Assembly (NCBI GenBank): GCA_949155365.1
Contig: CASCUT010000003.1
Location: 1-64,000 of the forward strand
Origin: an uncultured Clostridia bacterium
Lineage (GTDB): Bacteria; Bacillota; Clostridia; TANB77; CAG-508
Direction: 5' to 3'
DNA length: 64,000 nucleotides
Part shown: in pieces, positions 1 to 9,866 of the stretch
How positions within the stretch are numbered: the first letter of the stretch is position 1
Layout: each line of letters opens with the position of its first letter
Program-made: the position numbers and the translations under genes
The notes under the pieces: model-generated
Told to the model about the DNA's origin: nothing
Seen by the model: only the letters and a program-made list of their open reading frames with translations
Database searches by the model: none

Positions 1-38
1 ATTAAAAATAAAGCGAATAAACGGAAGAAGGTGAGGGA

Positions 39-545
39 ATGTCTAACTTAAATTTGAAAGGTATATGGATACCAATAGAAATATTAACAGATGACAAGTT
101 AAGTGATAAAGAAAAAATTATATATGCAATAATCATTTATTTAAGCAAAGAAAACCAATATTGTCTTTTAACAAATAAAACAATTAGTGAATTATTAAAT
201 ATATCAGTAACACAAGTATCAAACTTGATAAATTCATTAAAGTCAAAAGAATATATTGACACAGAATTAATTTACAAAGAAAACACAAAACAGGTAGAAA
301 TGAGAAAACTAATACCAATAAAAAATAAAGATACCTATTTGAGAAAAGTTAAATATCCTCCCCAAGAAAACTTTAATACTCCTATTAAAGAAAAGTTTAA
401 GGATAATAAATATAATAATAAAATAAATAATAAATATAATAGCGACAATAAAGTTTATAAAAAGAATAAGGCTAATTTTGAAGAACGAGATTATACAAAC
501 TATGACTTTACTAAACTATATGCAAATGCAGATATGCTAATATAA
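39..545 (+). CDS. helix-turn-helix domain protein (replication/regulatory type)
   Basis: ORF with RBS-like gaaggtgaggg; N-terminal winged-helix-like pattern (LSDKEKIIYAIIIYLSKENQYCLLTNKTISELLNISVTQVSNLINSLKSKEYI); Lys/Asn-rich tail. Confidence 0.6.
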   Translation: MSNLNLKGIWIPIEILTDDKLSDKEKIIYAIIIYLSKENQYCLLTNKTISELLNISVTQVSNLINSLKSKEYIDTELIYKENTKQVEMRKLIPIKNKDTYLRKVKYPPQENFNTPIKEKFKDNKYNNKINNKYNSDNKVYKKNKANFEERDYTNYDFTKLYANADMLI

Positions 546-566
546 GCTATGGCATTTGCATATAGA

Positions 567-615
567 AAATCAGCTACTAGAGTAGATAAATTACTTTTGT
601 AGCTGATTTTTTAGT
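567..615 (+). terminator. hairpin terminator after HTH gene
   Basis: AAAATCAGCTAC ... GTAGCTGATTTTTT. Confidence 0.6.
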
Positions 616-799
616 TAAATTTGTGAATAGCAATTTTAACTAAAACCTAAAAAATATGTAGATATTTTTTAGGCAAAGGGGTGTGGGGAAAATAAGTTTT
701 TCCCTGCCACGCTAACACTTTTTGAAGCGACAAGCTAAAAAAGTGTTGTAGATTTTTGGGACGTACCAAAAAATCTTCATTCTCATGTCTGGTCAAGAA

Positions 800-857
800 T
801 AAAGTGAATCTTAAATTATTAAACTAAAAAAGTTTAACAATTTAGGTTCACTTTTTT
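800..857. terminator. long imperfect inverted repeat / terminator-like hairpin
   Basis: aagtgaatcttaaattattaaact aaaa agtttaacaatttaggttcactttttt. Confidence 0.5.
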
Positions 858-1069
858 AGTGAAAATAGTTTTTTGTAAAATGTAGCTAATATCAAAAATA
901 AAATTAGAATTACTATTGACGAGATAAAATAATATTGATAAAATACTGGCAATTTATATACATAAAATATATTTTGGAAAATAAAAATCCTATACTTGAA
1001 GTATAAAGAATGTGATTATCTGTATATAAAAAACATAAAAGTGAAAAAATAGAAAACAAAGGAGGAAAA

Positions 1070-2791
1070 ATGAAAAGGGAAGTTACACAAAAAGATGGAA
1101 TTACACTAATCGCCTTAGTAATTACCATTATTGTACTAATTATTTTAGCAGGGGTTAGTATTAATTTAGTATTAGGCGAAAATGGAATTATTACAAAATC
1201 AAAAGAATCATCAAAAGATTATAAAGTTGGAAAAACGTTGGAAAAACTAGAATTGGAAAAATCAAATCTATATACAGAGAAGGAAGGAGCAATACCAACA
1301 GTAGGAGAATATGTTCAGCATTTAATTGAAAAAGAAATCATCACGACAGTGGATGTAATCAATATCGAAGATGAAATTAAACATATTATAGTAGATGGAT
1401 TTATATTTTTAGTAGAAAAAGAAGAAAATGGAAATATTAAAATAACCTATCAAGGAGAGGCAGACGGAAAACCAAGAATTGCAATAATAAAAGTAGTAGA
1501 GATAGAAAGTAACAGTATTACAGTAAAGGTATTAGCAAGCCAAGTAAATGGAGGTACATTTAGTTACGAAATAAAAAATATAACAGAAGAAGAAACAGAA
1601 TATACAGCAAAAGCAAACAAGATAACTGAGAATCAATATAAATTTGATAATTTAGTGGTAGGCAATGAATATAGGATACAAGTAACGCTAGAAAATAGTA
1701 AAGGCTCTGATACAAAAGAAACAAGTAAAACGATAAAAACAAAAGTAATAGAAGTAGAGAATATTATAATGGACCAAGAAGAAATAAGCCTGAAAGAAGG
1801 AGAAAGCACAACATTAGTAGCAACAATATTACCAGACAATGCAACAAATAAAAATATTACATGGACAAGTAGTGATGAAGAGGCAGTAACAGTAGACAGC
1901 AATGGAACAGTAACAGCAAAGGCAGTAGGAAGTACAACCATAACAGCAAGTTCTAATGACGATAGTAGTAAAAAAGCAACATGTTACGTTACGGTAACGG
2001 GAGAGCAATCTGACTGGAAACTACTTAGCAAAATAGCAAAAGCAATTGCACAAGATGAACAAATAGACTACACAGACACAGAGGTCACTGTTACAGTAGA
2101 TGGAAGAGAGCATACGATTGAAGTAGGACAAATATACCAATTAAAATATAAAGGACAAGTAAAAGATGTAAGAGTTCTGGGGTTTAAACATGATGAATTA
2201 GTAGACAAAATGTCATATGGATTTGAAGCAGATTATGCTGGAATTTCTTTTGAATTTATTAGTGGAATAAGTGTGTATGATTCTCGATTCCTTATAGGGC
2301 ATCCAGAATTAGGTAATTTTTGGCCAGGAAGTTCAAATAGAGCGGTTGGAAACACGCTTGTACAAAATGGAACAACATTTAGTAATTATTCTTATATTAA
2401 ACAAGTACGTAAACCATATGTTGGAGCAAATAAAAACCAAACTGCAGGGTGGACAGAAGATTATTTATGGTTTTTATCAGTTAGTGAAATTTATGGAAAA
2501 TGGTATGGAATATACGCAGGATTAGAGGATTCTAATAATTTACCAGATGGAAAACAATATGCATTTTATCAAAGTAGAGTAGAGAATTCTTCTTTAAGCC
2601 AAGCAAATCCTAGATTAGGAAAGGCATGTACCAATGATCGAAGCGCAGATTTACATTGGTGGACGAGAAGTCCAAATAGTAATAGATATAATGATAATGT
2701 TATCTATGTTATTTCGCAAAATGGATCATTACTTCAAGCAATGGTAGGGGCAACTCATAGAAAAAATGAAATTCCTGGATTTGCAATATAG
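1070..2791 (+). CDS. pilin-like leader protein with Big_2-type Ig domain and C-terminal DUF6273/C-lectin-like region
   Basis: Prepilin-like N-terminus KDG|ITLIALVITIIVLIILAGVSINLVLG; Big_2-like SLKEGESTTLVATILPDNATNKNITWTSSDEEAVTVDSNGTVTAKAVGSTTITA; C-terminal HWWTRSPNSN...PGFAI; RBS ggagg. Confidence 0.7.
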   Translation: MKREVTQKDGITLIALVITIIVLIILAGVSINLVLGENGIITKSKESSKDYKVGKTLEKLELEKSNLYTEKEGAIPTVGEYVQHLIEKEIITTVDVINIEDEIKHIIVDGFIFLVEKEENGNIKITYQGEADGKPRIAIIKVVEIESNSITVKVLASQVNGGTFSYEIKNITEEETEYTAKANKITENQYKFDNLVVGNEYRIQVTLENSKGSDTKETSKTIKTKVIEVENIIMDQEEISLKEGESTTLVATILPDNATNKNITWTSSDEEAVTVDSNGTVTAKAVGSTTITASSNDDSSKKATCYVTVTGEQSDWKLLSKIAKAIAQDEQIDYTDTEVTVTVDGREHTIEVGQIYQLKYKGQVKDVRVLGFKHDELVDKMSYGFEADYAGISFEFISGISVYDSRFLIGHPELGNFWPGSSNRAVGNTLVQNGTTFSNYSYIKQVRKPYVGANKNQTAGWTEDYLWFLSVSEIYGKWYGIYAGLEDSNNLPDGKQYAFYQSRVENSSLSQANPRLGKACTNDRSADLHWWTRSPNSNRYNDNVIYVISQNGSLLQAMVGATHRKNEIPGFAI

Positions 2792-3032
2792 ATTTTGGGA
2801 CGTACCAAAAAATCAGAAGAGAAAATGAAAACTCACATAGAGAACCGAGCATAGATAGAGACTCTATAATATACTCATAAATGTAGACACAAGAAGAGCA
2901 AAGAAAATGTTAGAAGAAGGACTTAATATTGATTTGATTAATAGAATTGTAGAGTTAGGAAAACAAAAAAATAGAATAGAACAAAAAAGAAACTTTCGGA
3001 TGAAAAATCCAAAAGTTTCTTTTTATGTTTAA

Positions 3033-3155
3033 TTAGCAACATCCGCATCCGCCGTTGTTGTTTCCGCAACAACAGAAAATTAAAATAAAGATAATGATAA
3101 TCCAAATGCAGTCACAACCACCGAAACCGCATCCACAACCTCTGTTTTCTGGCAT
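3033..3155 (-). CDS. 40-aa Cys/Gly-rich single-TM peptide (not in ORF track)
   Basis: Reverse strand reads MPENRGCGCGFGGCDCIWIIIIFILIFCCCGNNNGGCGCC*; preceded by aaggaggg RBS; paralogous layout to neighbour at 3213-3350. Confidence 0.65.
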   Translation of the reverse strand: MPENRGCGCGFGGCDCIWIIIIFILIFCCCGNNNGGCGCC

Positions 3156-3212
3156 ATCAAGTCCCTCCTTTCAAAGCATACTTTGCACTTTTTTTAGTCC
3201 GCTTAGGTAACA

Positions 3213-3350
3213 TTAGCAACATGGATTGTTGTTACATCCACAGTTGTTACATCCGCAACCACATCCACAGTTGTTATTTCCACAGCTACAGAAAAGTAGT
3301 AAGAATAGGATAATGAACCAAAGAATTTCACTGTTACAGCAATTTCCCAT
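3213..3350 (-). CDS. 45-aa Cys/Gly/Asn-rich single-TM peptide
   Basis: MGNCCNSEILWFIILFLLLFCSCGNNNCGCGCGCNNCGCNNNPCC; RBS aggaggt upstream on minus strand. Confidence 0.65.
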   Translation of the reverse strand: MGNCCNSEILWFIILFLLLFCSCGNNNCGCGCGCNNCGCNNNPCC

Positions 3351-3610
3351 TTTGAGATACCTCCTATCAATTAAGTTTTCATTCTTTTCTTTTTTCTCTT
3401 TCGTATGGTATATACTATTCGAAAACAAAAAAAGTGTTACAAATCAAAAAACAATCCGTGTGACAGAGGGAAGATTGGAGAAATAGCAATTTTGTTCTCG
3501 TCATATTTCAATGCTATTATAAAAAAATTAGAAAAAAGAGGAAAACTTTTGCAAAATGAGATAAGTAATGATATAATGCTTTAAAAGTAGAAAAAAGCGG
3601 AGGAAAAAAC

Positions 3611-5962
3611 GTGGGAAATATAGTATTATTAGATGATTTAACAATTAATAAAATAGCAGCAGGAGAAGTAATCGAAAGACCAGCATCAGTAGTAAAAGAG
3701 TTAGTAGAAAATGCAATTGATGCAGGTGCTACCAATATTAGTGTGGAAATTAAGAATGGAGGAATTTCTTATATTCGTATTACGGATAATGGAAAGGGAA
3801 TTATGCCAGATGATATGGAAATTGCTTTCGAACGCCATGCAACAAGTAAAATAAGGGTAGCAGAAGACTTGGAAACAGTAAAATCAATGGGGTTCCGTGG
3901 AGAGGCGTTAGCTAGTATTGCATCTATTAGTAAGGTATCGATGAAATCGAAAACAAAAGAAAATGACATAGGATATGAAATTATAGTAGAAGGTGGAGAT
4001 ATTCTTCAAAAAGAAGAAACGGCATGTCCAAATGGAACGACAATAACAGTGGAAAATTTATTTTATAATACACCAGTTCGTTACAAATTCCTAAAAAAGG
4101 ATTTCACAGAGAGTGGATATATTGAAGATACTATCACAAGAATTGCACTGATTCATCCAGAAATTGCAATAAAATTAGTTAGCAGTGGAAAGACAATTAT
4201 TCAAACCTCTGGAAATGGAGACGTTAAAGCAGTAGTATATGGTATTTATGGAAAAGATATTGCAGAAAATATATTAGATGTTCATTATGAATATGAGGAT
4301 ATTAAAATAAAAGGGGTAATTGGAAAACCAGTAATTTCACGTTCGAATCGTGCTTATCAATTGTTTTTTGTAAATGAGAGATATGTAAAAGATAAGACAT
4401 TGTCTAGTAGTGCAGAACAAGCATACAAAGGTATGATTACCATTGGAAAATTTGGATTTCTTGTTTTAAATATTGAAATAAATCCACAAAAAGTAGATGT
4501 AAATGTTCACCCAGCAAAATTGGAAGTACGTTTTGAAGAAGAACAAAAAGTATTTAAAGCAGTATACCATGCGGTAAAAGATACATTATTAAAAAATGAT
4601 TTAGTAAGTAATTCAGAAACAGCACATATGCCAATAAAATCAGAGATAGAAACATCCAGCAAGGAAACAGAGGAGCAACACGAAAGTAAAGGATTATTTC
4701 AAAAAATATTACCAAAAAAAGAAGAAAAAACAGAACCAACAATAGTGGAAGAATTGTATCAAACAAGAAAACAAGAAGAAGCAAAGAAAGAACTAGGAAT
4801 AGATGAATTAAATAGCATAATGGATAAAATGGCAAAAATGAAAAAGGAAGTAGAAACTTATAAACAAAATACAAAACCACTAGAAAATACAATGGATATT
4901 ACAACACAAGAAGAAAGCATAAAGGAACAAACTACGAATGCACTTACTTCTGAGGAAAATAAGGAAGAAACTACAATATTAGAACAAAAAGAAGAAGTTA
5001 CTAACATAGCAGAATTCGAAGAAAATAAAGAAGAAACCATAAAAGAGGAAGAACCAACAGAAAATAAAGAAGAAACACAAGTAATACCAACAACAGAACT
5101 GATGAACCAAGAAAACGAGGAAACACAAATTGTAACAGAAGAAATGAAACAACAGTTGGCAGAGCAAATGCAACAAGAGCAAACACAAGTAATTTCCACA
5201 AGAGAAATACTAGAAAAAATAGAACAGCCAGAAGAAAAGTTTGATGAAATGTATACTTCTGTATTTGGAAAGGCACCAATTCAAGAAAAAAGAGTAGAAG
5301 AAGAACCAGTAGAATACAAAGTGCCAGACCCAGAAATTGTAACAGGAGAAAACATTTCTGTATTTGAACAAGAAGAATATTCGATTCCAAACTATAAATT
5401 AATAGGAATTGCGTTTTCTACTTATATTATTATCGAATTAGACAAAGAATTATATATTATTGACCAACATGCTGCACATGAAAGAATTATGTATGAAAAA
5501 GTAAAAGAAAATTACTACAAAGAAGAGGGAAAAGATTCTCAATTAATGTTATTACCAGATATTATTACATTAACACATAAAGAAATGGACATTGCCAAAG
5601 AAAATATGCAAATGTTTGAAAAAGCAGGATTTGTATTAGAAGAATTTGGAGAAAATACAATCAAGTTGACAGGGGTTCCTAACATTTGCTTAGAGTTAGA
5701 TACGAAAGAACTGTTCTTAGAAACATTAGATGAAATTAATACAGTAGCAAGAACAGCAAAACAAGAAATTGAAGAAAAATTTATTGCAACTGTTGCGTGC
5801 AAAGCAGCAGTAAAAGCTAACATGGCATTAACAAAGGAAGAAGTGGAAAGCTTAATGGACAAACTATTAAGACTACCAAATCCATTTACTTGCCCACATG
5901 GAAGACCAACCGCCATTAAAATGACAAAAACAGATATCGAAAAGAAATTTTCAAGGAGATAG
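3611..5962 (+). CDS. mutL: DNA mismatch repair protein MutL
   Basis: GTG start; IAAGEVIERPASVVKELVENAIDAGA, DNGKGI, GFRGEALASIASIS, C-terminal QHAAHERIMYEK and CPHGRPTAIKM. Confidence 0.97.
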   Translation: MGNIVLLDDLTINKIAAGEVIERPASVVKELVENAIDAGATNISVEIKNGGISYIRITDNGKGIMPDDMEIAFERHATSKIRVAEDLETVKSMGFRGEALASIASISKVSMKSKTKENDIGYEIIVEGGDILQKEETACPNGTTITVENLFYNTPVRYKFLKKDFTESGYIEDTITRIALIHPEIAIKLVSSGKTIIQTSGNGDVKAVVYGIYGKDIAENILDVHYEYEDIKIKGVIGKPVISRSNRAYQLFFVNERYVKDKTLSSSAEQAYKGMITIGKFGFLVLNIEINPQKVDVNVHPAKLEVRFEEEQKVFKAVYHAVKDTLLKNDLVSNSETAHMPIKSEIETSSKETEEQHESKGLFQKILPKKEEKTEPTIVEELYQTRKQEEAKKELGIDELNSIMDKMAKMKKEVETYKQNTKPLENTMDITTQEESIKEQTTNALTSEENKEETTILEQKEEVTNIAEFEENKEETIKEEEPTENKEETQVIPTTELMNQENEETQIVTEEMKQQLAEQMQQEQTQVISTREILEKIEQPEEKFDEMYTSVFGKAPIQEKRVEEEPVEYKVPDPEIVTGENISVFEQEEYSIPNYKLIGIAFSTYIIIELDKELYIIDQHAAHERIMYEKVKENYYKEEGKDSQLMLLPDIITLTHKEMDIAKENMQMFEKAGFVLEEFGENTIKLTGVPNICLELDTKELFLETLDEINTVARTAKQEIEEKFIATVACKAAVKANMALTKEEVESLMDKLLRLPNPFTCPHGRPTAIKMTKTDIEKKFSRR

Positions 5963-5967
5963 AAAGA

Positions 5968-6498
5968 ATGAATATATATATGATGCTGGCAATGATTCTT
6001 GCCAATGTAATTGCCATTAGTTTGGTATATCAATTTATTAAAAAATTACCAAAGAAAGAAATAATTGTATTTTTAGCAATTAGTGTAGGAATTATGTATA
6101 TCCTAATTTCAATCGTATATTGGATAAGTGGATTAGGGATAGAAGATAGTGTACATGAAACAAGCAAAAACTTTGTTACTTATTTATTTGTACCAGTTAA
6201 TGTGATTTTATTTATTCCTTATATTGCAGTGCAATATCATAAAGTGAAACAAAATAAAATGAGCAAACAACAATTACAAAAGAAGGCAATTACACTAGGA
6301 ATTTTACTAATATTAGTATTGCTATTAGAATATTTCTATTTTGGAAGTATACAAAATAACATTGCAAAAAGGAAGAAAGAAAAAGAAGAAGAAGCAAAAC
6401 AGGAAACCGTAATACAAAACCAAGAGACCAATACCCTTTATGAAAACGAAATACAAAAACCAGAAATAGAAAATGAGATTCGTACAAATGAAAGATAG
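5968..6498 (+). CDS. membrane protein, unknown function
   Basis: ORF with multiple TM stretches and charged C-terminal tail, between mutL and miaA. Confidence 0.6.
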   Translation: MNIYMMLAMILANVIAISLVYQFIKKLPKKEIIVFLAISVGIMYILISIVYWISGLGIEDSVHETSKNFVTYLFVPVNVILFIPYIAVQYHKVKQNKMSKQQLQKKAITLGILLILVLLLEYFYFGSIQNNIAKRKKEKEEEAKQETVIQNQETNTLYENEIQKPEIENEIRTNER

Positions 6499-6522
6499 AA
6501 AAAGAGTAAAAGGAGTAAAAAG

Positions 6523-7473
6523 ATGGCAGAAAAACCAACTGTAATTGTGATAGGTGGTCCAACCGCATCTGGAAAAACAGCGCTTTCTATTGAACTTGCA
6601 AAAACAATCGAAGGGGAAATTATATCAGCCGATTCTATGCAAATTTATGAAGAAATGAATATTGGAACAGCCAAACCAGAAGAGGAAGAAAAACAGAACA
6701 TTCCACATTATTTGCTAGATTTCGTAAAACCAAATGAACGATATAGTGTAGCAGAGTATAAAAAAGATGCAAAACAAGCAATTAGAAAGATAATAGAAAG
6801 AGGAAAAACACCAATCGTAGTAGGTGGGACAGGCTTGTATATTGATTCGCTTATTTATGAAATTGAATATCCAGAAATTGAAATCGATTTTTCTTATCGT
6901 GCAGAATTAGAAGCGTTAGTAAAAAAAGAAGGATTGGAAAGCCTATATGAAAAAGCAAAACAAATTGATGCCAAAGCAATGGAGAAAATAAGCGTAAATG
7001 ATCAAAAAAGAATTTTAAGGGTATTAGAGCTATACCATCAAACTGGAAAAACAAAAACACAACTAGAAAAAGAATCAAGAAAAGAACCAGAGTTTGATTA
7101 TCGCATGTTTGCTATTCAGATGGATAGAGAAATTTTATACGATAGAATTAACAAAAGAGTAGACAAGATGTTAGAACAAGGATTAATTCAAGAAGTAGAA
7201 GCAATTTATCAAAAATATCAAGAATTTCCAACTAGTATGCAAGCATTAGGATATAAAGAAGTAGTAGAATATCTAGAAGGAAATTGTAGCAAAGAAGAGA
7301 TGATAGAAAAAATAAAAATGGAATCAAGAAGATATGCAAAAAGACAATTAACTTGGTTTCGAAAAAACAAAGAAACTATTTGGCTAGATGGACAAGATGA
7401 GGTAAAACATAATATTTCAATTATCTTGGAGGAGATAAAACGTGATGCAAGAAAAGAAAAAAATAAATCCTAA
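6523..7473 (+). CDS. miaA: tRNA dimethylallyltransferase MiaA
   Basis: GGPTASGKTALSIELAK, SADSMQIYEEMNIGTAKP, GGTGLYIDSLIY, QALGYKEVVEYL. Confidence 0.97.
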   Translation: MAEKPTVIVIGGPTASGKTALSIELAKTIEGEIISADSMQIYEEMNIGTAKPEEEEKQNIPHYLLDFVKPNERYSVAEYKKDAKQAIRKIIERGKTPIVVGGTGLYIDSLIYEIEYPEIEIDFSYRAELEALVKKEGLESLYEKAKQIDAKAMEKISVNDQKRILRVLELYHQTGKTKTQLEKESRKEPEFDYRMFAIQMDREILYDRINKRVDKMLEQGLIQEVEAIYQKYQEFPTSMQALGYKEVVEYLEGNCSKEEMIEKIKMESRRYAKRQLTWFRKNKETIWLDGQDEVKHNISIILEEIKRDARKEKNKS

Positions 7474-8689
7474 AAAGCAAATCCTTGCAATTCTAATTCT
7501 GATTGCGGTGATAAGCTACGTCATTTATATGGTATATCATTTACTAATTCGACCAACCGATACGTTTATTATTGAAAATGGAAGTTTAGCATTAGAAGAG
7601 ACGGTACAAGGCTATATTATAAGAGAGGAAACCGTATTAAAAGGAGAAAATTACAAAAATGGATTAATGCAAATTAAAGCAGAAGGAGAAAAAGTAGCAA
7701 AAGGAGAAGCCATTTTTCGTTATTATACAGCAGGAGAAGAAAACTTAAAGAAAAAAATAAAAGAATTGGATACTAAAATACAAGAAGCCTGGGAAAAAGA
7801 AAAAGAAAAAGAAAATAACCCTTTTTCACCAGATATCAAATTATTAGAACAACAAATTGAAACCAAACTAAATGACATGTATCATATCAACGATTTGCAA
7901 AAAATAAAAGAATATAAAAAAGATTTAAACTCTGCTATCACCAAAAAAGCAAAAATAGCAGGAGAATTAAGTCCAGCAGGTTCTTATTTGAAAAAGTTAA
8001 TCGAAGAAAGAAGTGAATTAGAAAACCAACTAAATTCTGGTTCAGAATATTTAACAGCCATGAGATCAGGAGTAGTATCTTATCGTGTAGATGGGCTAGA
8101 AGAAGTATTACTTCCTTCCAATTTTGGAGCATTAAGTAAGAGTATGTTAGAAGAATTAGATTTAAAAACAGGGCAAATTGTTTCAACGAGTGAAGAAAGT
8201 GGGAAAATTATTGATAACTTTTCTTGTTACATAGCTTGCCTTTTACAAGATACCAATCTCCAAGAAAAAGGAACAAAAATAGGCGATAAATTGAAAATCC
8301 GATTATCGAATGCAAAGGAAGTAAATGCAGAAATTGTTTATATTTCGAAAGAAAGTGAACAAGAAGATTTAGTTGTGTTTAAGTTAGAACGCTATGTAGA
8401 AGAATTGATTAATTATCGAAAAATTTCATTTGATATCATCTGGTGGGATGAAACAGGACTGAAAGTGCCAAATAGTGCTATTAAGCAAGAAAACGAACAA
8501 CTCTATTATTTAATTCGAAAAAGAGTAGGATACACCGACAAAATCTATGTAAAATTGCTAAAACAAGGAGAAAAATATTCTATTATAGAAAATTATAGTA
8601 CAACCAAAGAATTAATTGAAAAAGGAGTACCAGAAGATTCACTAAAAAATAGAAAGATGATAGCAGTATATGATGAGATACAATTATAA
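7445..8689 (+). CDS. HlyD-like / membrane-fusion-type protein
   Basis: N-terminal TM, biotinyl-lipoyl-like and coiled-coil region; between miaA and sepF. Confidence 0.6.
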   Translation: MQEKKKINPKKQILAILILIAVISYVIYMVYHLLIRPTDTFIIENGSLALEETVQGYIIREETVLKGENYKNGLMQIKAEGEKVAKGEAIFRYYTAGEENLKKKIKELDTKIQEAWEKEKEKENNPFSPDIKLLEQQIETKLNDMYHINDLQKIKEYKKDLNSAITKKAKIAGELSPAGSYLKKLIEERSELENQLNSGSEYLTAMRSGVVSYRVDGLEEVLLPSNFGALSKSMLEELDLKTGQIVSTSEESGKIIDNFSCYIACLLQDTNLQEKGTKIGDKLKIRLSNAKEVNAEIVYISKESEQEDLVVFKLERYVEELINYRKISFDIIWWDETGLKVPNSAIKQENEQLYYLIRKRVGYTDKIYVKLLKQGEKYSIIENYSTTKELIEKGVPEDSLKNRKMIAVYDEIQL

Positions 8690-8853
8690 ATATTACAAAA
8701 AGATTACAAAGATGTTAAATTAACATGACAATTCAAAAAAACTATTGACAAGAAGTCAAAAAAGATAGATACTTATAGCATGATAAAACAAGACGATAGA
8801 ATAAAAAGACACATAAAAATACGAAGGACAATATTATTGGGAGGTTTGAAAAA

Positions 8854-9312
8854 ATGTCAGGAGCAGTGATGAATAAGGTATTAGGACTACTTGGAGTAGA
8901 GACAGAAGAAGAGGAATATGAAGAAGAAGACTATGAACAAGAAATGGATGAACAAGAAGAAAATAAAAATTTTTGGAATAGACGTAGTAAAGTGGTAAAC
9001 ATGCCACAAACAGAACAAATCAAAATGGTAATTTCACAACCAACTACATTTGAACAATCAGAAGCGATTTGTGACTTATTAAAAGAAAAGAAATCAGTAA
9101 TTGTAAATCTAGAATACGTAAATAAAGATGTAGCAAGACGTATTGTAGATGTTATTAGTGGTGCAGCACACGCATTAGATGGACATATGCAAAAAGTATC
9201 AAGTGCTATCTTTTTAATAGCACCATACAATTATGAAATTTCAACAGATTTAGCAAGAGAAGAAATAAAAAATAAATTATCAGTATCTTGGCTTAGAAAT
9301 ACAAATGCCTAA
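8854..9312 (+). CDS. sepF: cell division protein SepF
   Basis: KVVNMPQTEQIKMVISQPTTFEQSEAICDLLKEKKSVIVNLEYVNKDVARRIVDVISGAAHALDGHMQKVSSAIFLIAP. Confidence 0.96.
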   Translation: MSGAVMNKVLGLLGVETEEEEYEEEDYEQEMDEQEENKNFWNRRSKVVNMPQTEQIKMVISQPTTFEQSEAICDLLKEKKSVIVNLEYVNKDVARRIVDVISGAAHALDGHMQKVSSAIFLIAPYNYEISTDLAREEIKNKLSVSWLRNTNA

Positions 9313-9344
9313 GCACAAGGAAAAGTTGTATTGGAGGAAGTAAA

Positions 9345-9800
9345 ATGATAACACCATTAGACATTGAAAATAAAAGATTTTCAAAACAAATGATGAATGG
9401 ATATAGTGTAGAAGAAGTAGATGAATTTTTAGATGAATTAACAGCAGATTATGAAAAATCATATAAACAAAGTACAGAATTAAAAGAAAAAGTAGAAGAA
9501 CTAGAACGTAGCCTTTTACATTATAAAACCATAGGTGATACTTTGCAAAATACACTAATTATGGCACAATCAACAGCAGAAGAAGTAAAAGAAGTAGCAA
9601 GACAACAAGCAGACCAAATTATAAAAGAAGCAGAAGGAAGTGCTAGAAAATCAGTAGATGATTTAGGACAACAAATCATCATGAAGAAAAAAGAATTAGA
9701 AGATATTAAAAAACAATTTGAAGTATACAAAGCAAAAATGGAATCACTACTAATTTCCCAATTAGAATTAATAAAAGATATTAACAAAAATGATGAATAA
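9345..9800 (+). CDS. divIVA: DivIVA family protein
   Basis: ITPLDIENKRFSKQMMNGYSVEEVDEFLDELTADYE; coiled coil. Confidence 0.93.
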   Translation: MITPLDIENKRFSKQMMNGYSVEEVDEFLDELTADYEKSYKQSTELKEKVEELERSLLHYKTIGDTLQNTLIMAQSTAEEVKEVARQQADQIIKEAEGSARKSVDDLGQQIIMKKKELEDIKKQFEVYKAKMESLLISQLELIKDINKNDE

Positions 9801-9802
9801 TG

Positions 9803-9834
9803 AAAAAAGGCACTTCTTTAAAAGTGCCTTTTTA
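9803..9834 (+). terminator. Rho-independent terminator
   Basis: aaaaaaggcacttctttaaaagtgccttttt after divIVA. Confidence 0.85.
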
Positions 9835-9866
9835 TGTAGAAAACCAAAGAAAAGGAGGCAAATGAA

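Noticed and set aside
4554-5390. Several long minus-strand ORFs rich in Leu/Phe/Ser opposite mutL
   Set aside because: Antisense of an acidic Glu/Lys/Thr-rich linker in a real gene; composition-driven, no RBS or domain. The same applies to other minus-strand ORFs opposite pnp, typA, CpaE-like and permease genes.
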